A stretch of DNA of 64,000 nucleotides from Prochilodus magdalenae (Eukaryota; Chordata; Actinopteri; Characiformes; Prochilodontidae): the NCBI GenBank assembly GCA_024036415.1, contig JAMWET010003874.1, positions 62,001 to 126,000 on the forward strand, in the 5' to 3' direction. A program made the translations under genes and the position numbers. Under the pieces are notes generated by a model. It had not been told where the DNA came from and ran no database searches. It worked only from the letters and a program-made list of their open reading frames with translations. Below, piece by piece: positions 41,515-56,100 of the stretch. Within the stretch, counting starts at the first letter, position 1, and every line of letters begins with the position of its first letter.

Positions 41515-44500
41515 GTATATATATTTATTTATTTATTTATATTTATATTGTATAATTTATATTTTGTTTAATATCTGTGCCATTTAACCATTAAAATGTA
41601 ATCTGAGTGGTGTGGTGTGAAACGCTTTGTTTAAACCTACCTTCAAGAGTGAGACTTGTTTACCATAGGAAGTGATAGGAGGTCCTCACTGAAAAGGTTT
41701 TCTAATTTTAATAATTATTAACATACATATATACACAAACTGCACAAACGATACCTTCCGTCTATCCTTGGTAGGTCGACACTGCGGCCCATGATGAGAT
41801 ACGTCTTGTCTTTCTCAAATGCAAAAGATTCTCTGCAGTTAGCGTGGCCCATAAAGCTTCTCTCTTCTCCCTCCACACCTGCATCAGTGCCTGCACAACA
41901 AACACACCATGTACAGTAATGTGGACACCGCTCACCAACGCGAGAAATCATGAGCTAGTCTAGAACAAAGCCCTGTTGTTTGACAGTGAAGTCTTACACA
42001 GCGTTAAGCATGCCCCACCCCCTTGTTTATTTTGATACCGGATGCCAACACACTACAGTACACTAACACATTACACTTACTAAGGTTACTGTACACCAAC
42101 ATGCTACTTACAGCACACTAACAAATTACACTTACTGAGTTACTGTACACCAACACGCTACTTACAGCACACTAACGCATCACACTTACTGAGTTACTGT
42201 ACACCAACATGCTACTTACAGCACACTAACACATTACACTTACTGAGTTACTGTACACTGACACACTACTTACAGCACACTAACACATTACACTTACTGA
42301 GTTACTGTACACCAACACGCTACTTACAGTACACTAACACATTACACTTACTGAGTTACTGTACACCAACACACTACTTACAGCACACTAACACATAACA
42401 CTTACTGGGGTTACTGTACACCAACACACTACTTACAGCACACTAACACATTACACTTACTGAGTTACTGTACACCAACACACTACTTACAGCACACTAA
42501 CACATTACACTTACTGAGTTACTGTACACCAACACGCTACTTACAGCACACTAACACATAACACTTACTGGGGTTACTGTACACCAACACACTACTTACA
42601 GCACACTAACGCATTACACTTACTGAGTTACTGTACACCAACACACTACTTACAGTACACTAACGCATTACACTTACTGAGTTACTGTACACCGACACAC
42701 TACTTACAGCACACTAACACATTACACTTACTGAGTTACTGTACACCGACACGCTACTTACAGCACACTAACACATTACACTTACTGAGTTACTGTACAC
42801 CAACACACTACTTACAGCACACTAACACATTACACTTACTAAGTTACTGTACACCAACACGCTACTTACAGCACACTAACGCATTACCCTTACTGAGTTA
42901 CTGTACACCAACACACTACTTACAGCACACTAACACATTACACTTACTGAGTTACTGTACACCAACACGCTACTTACAGCACACTAACACATAACACTTA
43001 CTGAGTTACTGTACACCAACACGCTACTTACAGTACACTAACACATTACACTTACTGAGTTACTGTACACCGACACGCTACTTACAGTACACTAACACAT
43101 TACACTTACTGAGTTACTGTACACAGACACGCTACTTACAGCACACTAACACATTACACTTACTGAGTTACTGTACACCGACACACTACTTACAGTACAC
43201 TAACATATTACACTTACTGAGTTACTGTACACCGACACACTACTTACAGCACACTAACACATTACACTTACTGAGTTACTGTACACCGACACACTACTTA
43301 CAGTGCACTAACGCATTACACTTACTGAGTTACTGTACACCAACACACTACTTACAGCACACTAACGCATTACACTTACTGAGTTACTGTACACCAACAC
43401 ACTACTTACAGTACACTAACACATTATACTTACTGAGTTACTGTACACCAACACACTACTTACAGTACACTAACACATTACACTTACTGAGTTACTGTAC
43501 ACCAACACACTACTTACAGCACACTAACGCATTACACTTACTGAGTTACTGTACACCAACACACTACTTACAGCACACTAACGTATTACACTTACTGAGT
43601 TACTGTACACCAACACACTACTTACAGCACACTAACACATTACACTTACTGAGTTACTGTACACCAACACGCTACTTACAGTACACTAACACATTACACT
43701 TATTGAGTTACTGTACACCGACACGCTACTTACAGTACACTAACGCATTACACTTACTGAGTTACTGTACACCAACACGCTACTTACAGCACACTAACAC
43801 ATTACACTTACTGAGTTACTGTACACCGACACACTACTTACAGCACACTAACACATTACCCTTACTGAGTTACTGTACACCAACACACTACTTACAGTAC
43901 ACTAACACATTACACTTACTGAGTTACTGTACACCAACACACTACTTACAGTACACTAACACATTATACTTACTGAGTTACTGTACACCAACACTGGCAG
44001 ATTGTATGTTGCCCACAATGCATAGTCCGAGTTCTGCACTGCAGTATCACAGTGCCTTGTTACAGCTCTACCGTATGACTGCACACATTAGGATACCCAG
44101 CACTTCTAGCACATCCAAGTTCCCAGCACATCTCGGTTTTCCCAGTGTAAGTGATTCACCGTGGTTTATGGTGGATCCATTTCTCAGTTTGAGGCACTTT
44201 GTTGTGAAACAGACAAGCAGGAGTCTTACCTTCTTTCAGGACCTGCTCGATCTTCATGGTGTACAAGTCGGTATATGGAGTTTGCTCAGTGCTCACAACT
44301 TTGACTTTGTAAACTGTAAAAGACAAACGTGAGTTAGTGACTGCGTTCAGTCCTCGCTCGTATCACAAACGGTCGGTTCCTTATAGCAACATGTCACTGT
44401 CAGTTCCAGGTGTATACCGTAGTCCATGCCGACTTCACAAGCCCTCTTCTCCCGATCTTTTTCTTCGATTTTCAGTTTCTTTTGGACGCTGCAGTTTTCT

Positions 44501-47119
44501 GTGTCAGACGACAGGAAGTTTTCAGACGTTTAAATCAGCCCTGCACTGCACACGAATGGGCTACTCATGAATAACAAACTACGTTATTATGAATTTGCGC
44601 TTAGTACCTTCAGCACACTGGCACAGACCCTGCTGGTCATTGCACAGTCGGTTCAGAGCTCCATCCTTCTTCACAGGATGGTAGAACTTCACACAACGTT
44701 GCCCTGTAGAAAGCACAAGCGTTTACTGCCGTGTATGGATGTGTACTGTACTGCGTCTGGGTGTACCTATGGGGAGCATGGAGGCCTGGGCCCACTCACT
44801 TAATTAGCTAGCCGTCAAAGGCTATAGTGTTATTCTTTATTAAAAAAATTAATTCAAATATTAATAGATTTTTTATTCATAAGAAATATATAAAATGGGG
44901 CTTTAAGAGGGGTGTGTTGGCGCACGGCTTGTGTACAATCATTCATACACAGCAGATGTACAACCAAAATACACAACCCAGAGTAATTACGCAGCGTCCT
45001 TTGGAAGTCATTGCTGGAAACAATATCGTGGGAGGACTGTGTAGGCTGGTTAGATAATGACCCCCGGGACCTTCAATCAATGGAAGCTGTATCAGTTGTG
45101 TTAGATAAACGGCTCCAAGTGTGGACAGCTCTTCCCGTGTCACCCGTATGTCCTGCTAACGTGGAGTCATGTGCTGTTTCTCTCATGAATGTTATCCAGT
45201 CTTTTGGCTTGATCACATTTGAACTGAGTAGCTGTAGCAGCTTCAACCATGATAACTGAAAATCAGTTACGTGACACCTGTGGCAGCTCAGTCCTGTCTC
45301 CCAACAGACACAATTCAGGCAACCAAAGGACTATTACTGATGCGGCTGCACAGAGTACAGAAAGAGGCTGCGTCCGAAATGGCGTACATTCATACTATAC
45401 AGTACATGTGAACGGTTAGCATGTCCGAATATGCAGTGCTCATAAAACAGTACGTGAAAAACGTCCCCGGGTGACGTACTACACCGGGAGAGATTTAGAA
45501 GTATGCGACCACAGCACACCGCCCTATCCCATGATTCCACGGGAGCTACAGAGCCATTCGATGAAAAGCATGGCTGAAAGCCGAGAGCCTGGTGTTTAAA
45601 TTCCTTAGCATGCGTTCTCGGTGCCCTCCTGCTCAACACTGCCACCATGTGGGAGCGTTCATCCTGAAAACCAACCACAGCGAACACTACTTTCGTTAAC
45701 CGATGGAAAGACTTTACCGACTTTTGGATTTTAAAGAAAGGGGGTTTGCCGCCGTAACATGACGTCAGTGGAGATTCGGGTTAAAGGTCACAGGTAAGAT
45801 GGTGGTGTAGTGTGTCTGAGGGCGCATACTAACAGTATGTACTTCTTTACTGAACGAATTCAGTACGTACTGCGTACTAAGACTGCCATTTTGGACGCAG
45901 CCTGAGTTTTTGTTTCGCTTCAAAGGCTTGCTAACTGCCTCCTCTAAAATGAAACTCTCACATGGGGCAGCCGTGGGTCGGAGGTTAGGGAACGAGCCTC
46001 GTGACCGGAGGGTCGCTGGTTCGATTCCCTGAACCAACAGGACATGGCACCTTTAAGCAAGGCGCCCTAAGCCTTATTATTCCCTGAGCCCACCACTCTG
46101 GGCAAGTGTGCTCTCGGGCTCCTGGTGTATGTGCTCACTAGTGTGGGCTTGTTGGTGTTTTTCACAGTAGAGCTGTTGACGTGACGTAACCTAAAGTTAA
46201 CTTACCTGGAGAGTAGTACTCATACACAGTGACACCAGCGGGCTGAAGCATAGCCACCTCAGTGATCTTGTGCATTCTGAAAGCAATTCTGTCGACCTCC
46301 CCACGGGAAACCTGGAGAGGAGCAGCGTTAGACCGTGATGTATTTTCAGCGTATGGTAAAGGACTGTGTTGTTATGGGTGAAATATGTAAACATTCGTCA
46401 TTTTTTAAAGAAAAATGAAAAATATCAGTCTGTTGATGAGTTGTCTTTGTGTGTACCTTGTCTAGATAGAGGATGAGGGAGCCTCGCTCTGAGAGCTGCT
46501 TATCCATCTCAAACTTCTGAATATACCTGTCACTCCCGGTGGTTAGCTGTTAGTAGAAACCATTCATTTATTAAAGGTTTAGAATTATAGGTGAACAAAA
46601 ATTCATAGCACTGCTCAATGTAGGACACACAGTTTACAGAAAATATACAATACGCAAAATTAGCTGTATCGAAGCAGAGCTTAGAAAACAACATAACAAC
46701 CTTACAGTTTTCTTAAAAACGTTTACAGATTAAATTTAGAAGGAATTTATATGACTTATTATATAATATTATATATATTTATAAGAAACTATAAATAATA
46801 CTTTCTAGTGAGCTTTCTAAAATGTTGTGCCAAGTAAATCAAATACAAATCCCAACATTAAAATATAATATTATATAATATCATAATATTATGATTTACA
46901 TATTTATATTTGTATTATTTATTACTTGTTTCTTATCTACAATAAGAAAATATTCCTGTATATATATATATATAAGACATTTAATCAAAATGAAATACAT
47001 TCATGTATGTAAGTATACATGTATGTTAATTAAATCATATAAATCATTTGATTCTGTTCCATGGTTCCATTATTATGCATATATATATATATATGATATA
47101 TATATATAAAAAATATATA

Positions 47120-47185
<66 letters not shown>

Positions 47186-50100
47186 ATAGAGAATCAAAAT
47201 ATTATTGATGTGTCAACAGAAAGATTTCCTTACCTCTACAAGATCACGCTCATCCACCATAAATCCTGTCAGCAGGCCGATATCCAAAATAGACATAGTG
47301 GCGTCTCTGGTTGCGCTCTTATAACTATTCAGATGAAATAAAACAAGCACAAGATTTTAAAACAATCTCAAACCGTATAATCAATGTCTACATGAACCAA
47401 AAATATCACATTTGTCTATATATAGAAAAATACAGTGGGGTGCGAAAGTTTGGGCAGCGTTGTTAATTTTCCTGATTTACCTTTATAAAGCATTGATTGT
47501 TTGGATAAAAAAATTCTGTTAAATATATCATATAGGGGACAAACACAGTGATATTTGAGAAGTGAAATGAAGTTTATATGATTGACAGAAAGTGTGCAAT
47601 AATTGTCTAAACAAAATTAGGCAGGTGCATAAATTTGGGCACCAAAAAAAAAAAACCTTTAGTAGATCCTCCTCTCCCAGAAATAACAGCTTCTAAATGC
47701 TTCCTATAGCTTCTAATGAGAGTCTGGATTGTGGCTGAAGGTATTGTAGACCATTCTTCTTTACAAAACATCTCTAGTTCATTCAGGTTTGATAGTTTCC
47801 GAGCATGAACAGCTCTCTTTAAGTGACACCACAGATTTTCAATAATATTCAGGTCTGGGGACTGAGATGGCCATTCCAGAACGTTGTACTTGTTCTTCTG
47901 CATGAATGCATTAGTAGATTTTGAGCAGTGTTTAGGGTCGTTGTCTTGTTGGAAGATCCAGCCCCGGCGCAGCTTCAGCTTTGTCACTGATTCCTGGACA
48001 TTGGTCTCCAGAATCTGCTGATATTGATTGGAATCCATGCGTCCCTCAACTTTAACAAGATTCCCAGTCCCTGTACTGGCCACACAGCCCCACAGCATGA
48101 TGGAACCACCACCAGATTTTACTGTAGGTAGGTGGTCTGTGGGTTGACTCTGACTGTTCTCAACATCCTTCGCTTCTGTTTATTCCAGATTTTTCTTGGT
48201 CTGCCACTTCAAGTCTTGACTTGAACTGTGCCTGTGGTCTTCTATTTTCTCACAATGTTTCTCACAGTGAAGACTGAAAGCTGAAATCTCTGAGATAGCT
48301 TTCTGTATCCTTCCCCTAAACCATGACGCTGAACAATCTTTGTTTTCAGGTCTTTCGAAAGTTGCACTGAAAAACTGAAACTGAAAACGGAAGAATTTGC
48401 AAAAAACAAAACACCATTTAAGGTAGAATGGGTAAATACAAAAACACTGGTGTGTAGAAAGCTGACTTTTGTAACAGTAAAACTGTTTGCTAACATTAGC
48501 AGGCTAATTTGCTAGCTAATATTAGAGGATGTATATATATATAAACTATTCTGCATAGACTATACTTACAAGGTTTCAATGGTGACCCAGTAACTTTCTT
48601 TAGCTCCTTGATATGTTGCTGAAAAGAGATGACATTAAAATTTCACTATACAATATGAGTAGTTGCTTGGTTCTGTGTCCCAGCTAGAACAACAAGAGAT
48701 GTTTTTGGGTCACGGTGAAACTTACGTTCACGTTGTCTTTCCATCTTAACAGTAAGGTCGAAATCTTTGCAGTCACTTGCTTTCTCAGTGGGTCTAGCGT
48801 AATACAGTGTTGTTACCTGCACAAAGAATATTTATTACCACCCAACAAACACACCACACATACAACCGTACATCCAGAACCTTCAAACACACCACACATA
48901 CAACCTTACATCCAGAACCTTCAAACACACCACACATACAACCATACATCCAGAACCTTCAAACACACCACACATACAACCATACATCCAGAACCTTCAA
49001 ACACACCACACATACAACCGTACATCCAGAACCTTCAAACACACCACACATACAACCGTACATCCAGAACCTTCAAACACACCACACATACAACCGTACA
49101 TCCAACACCTTCAAACACACCACACATACAACCATACATCCAGAACCTTCAAACACACCACACATACAACCGTACATCCAGAACCTTCAAACACACCACA
49201 CATACAACCGTACATCCAGAACCTTCAAACACACCACACATACAACCGTACATCCAACACCTTCAAACACACCACACATACAACCGTACATCCAGAACCT
49301 TCAAACACACCACACATACAACCGTACATCCAACACCTTCAAACACACCACACATACAACCGTACATCCAGAACCTTCAAACACACCACACATACAACCG
49401 TACATCCAGAACCTTCAAACACACCACACATACAACCGCACATCCAGAACCTTCAAACACACACAACACCATACAGAACCTTCAAACACATCCAGAAACC
49501 TTCCAGAACCTTCAAACACACCACACATACAACCATACATCCAACACCTTCAAACACACCACACATACAACCGTACATCCAGAACCTTCAAACACACCAC
49601 ACATACAACCGTACATCCAGAACCTTCAAACACACCACACATACAACCGTACATCCAGAACCTTCAAACACACCACACATACAACCGTACATCCAGAACC
49701 TTCAAACACACCACACAACATACCAAACATACATACAACCAAACATCCTTCACTTCAACACACCACACATACAACCATACATCACAGAACCTTCAAAAAA
49801 CACACCACACATACAACCGTACATCCACAACCTTCAAACCCACCACACATACACCCCTACATCCAACACCTTCAAACACACCACACATAAAACCGTACAT
49901 CCAGAACCTTCAAACACACCACACATACAACCGTACATCCAGAACCTTCAAACACACCACACATACAACCGTACATCCAGAACCTTCAAACACACCACAC
50001 ATACAACCGTACATCCAACACCTTCAAACACACCACACATACAACCGTACATCCAGAACCTTCAAACACACCACACATACAACCGTACATCCAGAACCTT

Positions 50101-53100
50101 CAAACACACCACACATACAACCGTACATCCAGAACCTTCAAACACACCACACATACAACCGTACATCCAACACCTTCAAACACACCACACATACAACCGT
50201 ACATCCAGAACCTTCAAACACACCACACATACAACCGTACATCCAGAACCTTCAAACACACCACACATACAACCGTACATCCAGAACCTTCAAACACACC
50301 ACACATACAACCGTACATCCAACGCCTTCAAACACACCACACATACAACCGTACATCCAGAACCTTCAAACACACCACACATACAACCGTACATCCAGAA
50401 CCTTCAAACACACCACACATACAACCGCACATCCAGAACCTTCAAACACACCACACATACAACCGTACATCCAGAACCTTCAAACACACCACACATACAA
50501 CCGTACATCCAGAACCTTCAAACACACCACACATACAACCGTACATCCAACATCTTCAAACACACCACACCTACATATACTGTAGCTTCTGTGAATACTC
50601 ACTTTGAGTGATCCAACGCCACTTCCTTTAGCAGTGATGTTAAACTGCTGCTTAAGTTGAACCTATGGGTGCACAGAACACAGAAGCCTTTTGTTTAGTA
50701 TTAGTTTTTATGAAGGCATATGTGTACAGAACATCTTAGATTAAATATGGAGATTTTTTAAACTTAAACTCAAATTTCTATTCACACCAATTCAGACCAA
50801 CTGCATGCGTTGGTCACCAATCAGATCAAGTCATTTCTCAAGCACAAGCTGGTTGAAGAAAGAGCCTATTTCGTTATGTACATCATCTCCATGTGATATA
50901 TATACAGTATCACATCACGGCAGTTTTGTAGTTTAGTTGGTTTAAATTTTACCAGTCTGCCTTATTCCTGTGTGGCTCAGCGGATAAGACCACTACCCAC
51001 CAGGGAGCTACCACACCAACTGGCAGATGGGGGTTCGATTCCCGGTCCGGGTTACTATGCCAATAAGAGTCTACATTGGCCTACCTGTAATCTGAATACC
51101 CTTGTAAGTTGCTCTGGATAAGAGCGTCAGCTAAATGCCATAAATGTAAATGATGTACAGATTCGAATCAAGTACTCCAGTGTGAACAGAATCAAACAGC
51201 ATTGGTCACAGACTGAAGAGGAAACGATGTGGCTGAATGTAAGCAGCAGGTTTAACCTTGTCCGAACGCGTGAGGTGCGTGGTGTCCCTTTTGAAAGACC
51301 ATCTGAGGGATTTGCTTCGTCCACTCACTGCCACCTCCACATCCAAGTCTGCCTCCTGTAGTCTCTTCACCTGCTTGTAGTACTCAGCCACAGATTGGAA
51401 GACCATGATAGTCGCCTGGGAGACAAATAACATGGGAGGTAGTAACTTAGGAGCGAATCGAATTCAATTAAAACCGAGAGTAAAGCAGTTTAGGTGTACC
51501 TTTATTTCTACTCCCTTTGATCTTAATCCACACTGCCTGATGTGTAGTATATAACTCTGTATGTATTATGTATAATAATTCAGGGTGTTTGTTGATGTAT
51601 AGTTGACTGGGATTCATTCTGGGGGAAAATATTCAGCGTACACTGTCAGCAAATCAGCCATTTGCACCCTATTAAACAGTGCAGTCCATTGCAACATTAC
51701 AAAAGTTGAACCGCAGTTTCAATTTAGATTCAATTTTTATGTATTATTTCCGATACAGTTCCTTTTCTCAAATGATTTCACTGAATGAGTAAATTACCAG
51801 TGTCAACTGATTTCGTTAAAAACCTTCCAATAAGTGCATGTATTACGCTAAAGTGAAATTCCGTCGCTTTATGAAAGCTTTATCTGTTATGTAGAAACCA
51901 TTTCTGTTTCACATTTCTGGATATTGTTATAATTTTAATTTAGTATAGTCATATACTCATTTCAATTTTTTCCCATCTGCATGATATATTATTTTATCTA
52001 TTTATCTGGTCATTTCTATTTTTGCACTGAAAAACTGAAACTGAAAACGGAAGGATTTGCAAAAAACAAAACACCATTTAAGGTAGAATGGGTAAATACA
52101 AAAACACTGGTGTGTAGGAAGCTGACTTTTGTAACAGTAAAACTGTTTGCTAACATTAGCAGGCTAATTTGCTAGCTAATATTAGCTGATTACTTGGCTT
52201 ACTGTGCCTTTTAGCCTCAGAGTTCATTCACTGTTCTAATGTTAGCTCGCTAATTTGATCACTAATTAACTGGGAAATTTGTAAATGCAAAGTAGTTTTA
52301 GCTGTATAGCTAATGTTATCTGGCTAATTACTTGACCAACTGTGCATTTTTGCTTTAGAGTTCATTTCCTGTTTGGGAAACCCTAATAAGAAGAAGATAG
52401 CGGACCACTGTTGGAGCACTAGCACTAAAGCTGGCGGTCCACTGGATTTTTGTTCAGTGTTTTGTGGGCTCGGAAGAGTAATAGACAAAATGACTTTTTT
52501 TTTAGCTTGTTTTGCACTCACAGTCCGGTTGAGTTATTCTTCCTTCATTTCTTACTTTCATTATTATGTGGAAATGAGTTTAGTAATGAGTAAAGTTTTT
52601 TAGTTAATAAGATTTCTTATAATTTTCAATCAGACTTGTTTGTGCAGAAAACAGCTAAGTCTATACATATAAAAAACTAAATAATAAATGAGATAAATGT
52701 CCCCAAAAGCTACATTTTAAGAACAAGTGTTTTTGATCAGTGTTGATATTGTTAGAGACATCAGACCAGTTTTTGAGAACCGTGATCTGGTGACATATCC
52801 ATTGCATTTCGGAATACTGGAATAATAAAGCAGCATCCAACCACTGAACTTAAGTCTTTTAACCTTTAAACGTTATATTTTTTCACTATGCTAATGCAGG
52901 TAGGGCTAATCTTAGTTTATTCATTTCATTTGGGCATATCAACATCAGCTAAAACGTCCAGGGGTGTACAGGTAAATTAACAGATTTCTACCGTGGCTGA
53001 GAATTCCCATATTGGTGCTGACTCAGATGCCTCTTTTGGGTCCTACTCCTCAGAGAACTTTAAGTACTGTGATTTCCACTGTTTAGTTTTTTTAAATCTA

Positions 53101-56100
53101 AGCAGTGAATTGCGACTCTGAATTGCGTCCTAGCGATTGTTGCGTTGTTTCCTCTAAGAAGACTCTTTATTTGAGAACTGTCCCACACCTTGCTATAACA
53201 TTAATCTGCCGATTGGACCCCATCATGAGGTTCACTCTCTACTGGTGTGTTCCTACTTTCCTTTTCAGTTTTCCTGCAGTTTGTTTTGCCATAGTAAATT
53301 AAGCTTGGCCACTACATGTGGTATCAGGTTATCGGAGTGTATGAGAATGACCAACCTGTGTGGTGCCGCTACTCCCGTACGGGCTGGTCTGCCTGTTGAG
53401 CCAGTGCACGACTTTCCCTGCAGTGTCAAAGTCCTTCGCCTTCACCAGAGCCAGCAGGGCATAGGCTGAGGCTTCCAGGGAGAAGTGGTGTCCTCTGGAA
53501 ACTTGCCAGTGAGAGCCTTCTGTTCACAAGAGAGAGAAAAAAGCTATAGACCAGGTTTGTCTCTGAACATTTCTGAACGTTTTTCACAGTTTTTCATTAA
53601 TTTTGCCACTTTTTCACCACTGTATAAATGAAATGGGCTAAATCCCAGATAGTAAGTGGATGTAGGCCACGTCTGGGAAAGAAACGGCACTGCTGGCCCA
53701 CTGTCGGCACTGGCAATATGAGCCAAAGGTGGCCCACATATTTACAACAAGCATTTGGCCCACCAAAACAGATACAGCAGAGTTGCCTACGTTTGGCTAA
53801 GGCGTGGCCCTAATCCGGCATGTATGGGTCCCACTTCTTGCTACGGGGACAGTTCCACCTAGGGGCCGTCAACCCATCCGGCAAGCAGATTGAACACACT
53901 AACTGAACACTGAACATAAGACATTAAAGTGGGCACTAGCCTAGAGGAGAGGGCACTAGCCCTATACGCAGTCTACATCCGTCTACATCCGGGAACGGGA
54001 CAAAGTTAGCAGCTGCCATTAAAAACGTCATTGTTCGCTATAAAGCATTCAGCCTTTTCACACCGAAGGTGGAATTTATGCCATTTTCGGGTGAAAAATT
54101 CCGGTTGCCAAACATTCGTCGCATCCCTCCCTAAAACGCTTTGTTTATTTGAATCTGAGCTTCACCAACCTCCGGAGGAATGCTTCATCAGGAACTCTTT
54201 GTCGAATTTGCCAGCGCTGGCCATGGCATAGGAGGTCATAGCAATAGCATAAGGATTGGTCAAAGTGGGAATTCTGCGTTCCAGATAATCAATGGCCTTC
54301 TTCATACTCTCCGGAAGACTCTGAGTGCATATACACATATTGGTTAGTGGCATCAGGAACATACGCTAGCCTACGCTAATCTGTTATCACACATTCGACT
54401 AGACTTACAGTGACCAACTTAGCACAAAGTTCACTTCCCTCCTGCATGGCGATCAGGACAAACGCCGTCAGAGATGCATCAGCATCCTTCCCTCGCACGT
54501 CACCCTGGAATCACACAGGAAAGCCTTTCCTAAAACCCTGGACTCCATGAACCAGCAGGTGTGAGGTTTAGGAGACAGACGTTCAGGAAGATGCATTCAA
54601 CTTACCACCATCTCTCCATGGACCACAGGGGCATCCTCTTTAAACATCCCATCTGGCATCTGTGTCTTCAGAACCAGCCACTTGAGGGCACTGCAGAGGA
54701 CGTCCTCCTGTATGGTAATGAGGTCATTGGCCATGGCGAAGACTTTGGCCACATACGCGGTCAGCCTTTTCCACAGAGACAAACAAACAGAGAAATGGAC
54801 TCTGAATTATACACGATCGGTGGACAGTCAGGAGGAAGCGTAATTGGTTGCTGTACCTATGTAGCTTTGTGGGGCATCAGTAGTGTAGTATTTTTGTCCC
54901 GGGGGTCTTTCATTTACCTTACCTTTACTAGATTTCAGAGTCTAACGTCGCTAGTGAGCCCACCAAACAGGGGACAGCGCTCACTTTGTTTGAGCTTGTT
55001 TTGACGTGTTGGACAGAGCTTGGTTCTAGCTTATGGAACTTCTCCTGCGGTGTTCTGTGCTGATGATGATGTGAATAGACGTCAGTGTCAGACTAATGAA
55101 TGAGCTTCTATTAAAGACTGGTGGACTGAGAGACACTAGAGTCTCTTCACCTACACTGAGCTGATGAAGAGTCCTGTTCCAGAAATGATAATAGGACATT
55201 AGAGCCGTAATAAACCATGCTCCTGTTACTCTCCATACTTCAATACATCTGAAGGTACATACTTTAGTACTGGTACTCTCCATACTTAAGTACATCTGGA
55301 GGTACGTACTTTAGTACTGGTACTCTCCATACTTAAGTACATCTGGAGGTACATACTTTAGTACTGGTACTTTCCATACTTAAGTACATCTGGAGGTACA
55401 TACTTTAGTACTGGTACTCTCCACACTTAAGTACATCTGGAGGTACATACTTTAGTACTGTTACTCTCCATACTTAAGTACATCTGGAGGTATGTACTTT
55501 AGTACTGTTACTCTCCATATTTAAGTACATCCGGAGGTACATACTTTAGTACTGTTACTCTACATACTTTAGTACTGTTACTCTCCATACTTAAGTACAT
55601 CTGAAGGTACATACTTTAGTACTGGTACTCTTCATACTTAGGTACATCTGAAGGTACATACTTTACTACTGGTACTCTCCATACTTAAGTACATCTGAAG
55701 GTACATACTTTAGTACTGTTACTCTCCATACTTAAGTACATCTGGAGGTCCATACTTTAGTACTGTTACTCTCCATACTTAAGTACATCTGAAGGTACAT
55801 ACTTTACTACGGGTACTCTCCATACTTAAGTACATCTGAAGGTACATACTTTAGTACTGTTACTCTCCATACTTAAGTACATTTAAGGTAGTACTTTAGT
55901 ACTGTTACTCTCCATACTTAAGTACATCTGGAGGTACATACTTTAGTACTGTTACTCTCTATACTTAAGTACACCTGGAGGTAGATACTTTAGTACTGTT
56001 ACTCTCCATACTTAAGTACACCTGGAGGTAGATACTTTAGTACTGTTACTCTCCATACTTAAGTACATCTGAAGGTACATACTTTAGTACTGTTACTTCA

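Larger units (their letters stand above)
40757..44703 (-). other. copy B exons 37-41: C-terminal C345C (netrin-like) region
   Basis: Exons 37 (44608-44703), 38 (44418-44498), 39 (44230-44313), 40 (41755-41890) and 41 (40757-40898), the same lengths as in copy A. Motifs include [30 protein letters not shown] residues and terminal NFGCTT. Intron 39 is expanded by a 54-bp minisatellite. Confidence 0.9.

Noticed and set aside
42046..43993. CRISPR-like regular array
   Set aside because: Units are contiguous with no unique spacers, and the genome is a vertebrate; it is a minisatellite. The same holds for the 38-, 26-, 41- and 47-bp arrays.
43703..44332. 209-codon frame with an 18-residue YCTPT repeat
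   Set aside because: Translation of the 54-bp minisatellite; unit length divisible by three keeps one frame open.
48715..50585. Plus-strand open frames of 391 and 592 codons
   Set aside because: Same minisatellite artefact in copy B intron 31; no codon bias, and antisense to the C3 gene.
50966..51040. Possible tRNA gene
   Set aside because: The A- and B-box-like sequences belong to a SINE head that occurs in several copies with a shared non-tRNA tail; no proper cloverleaf was evident.
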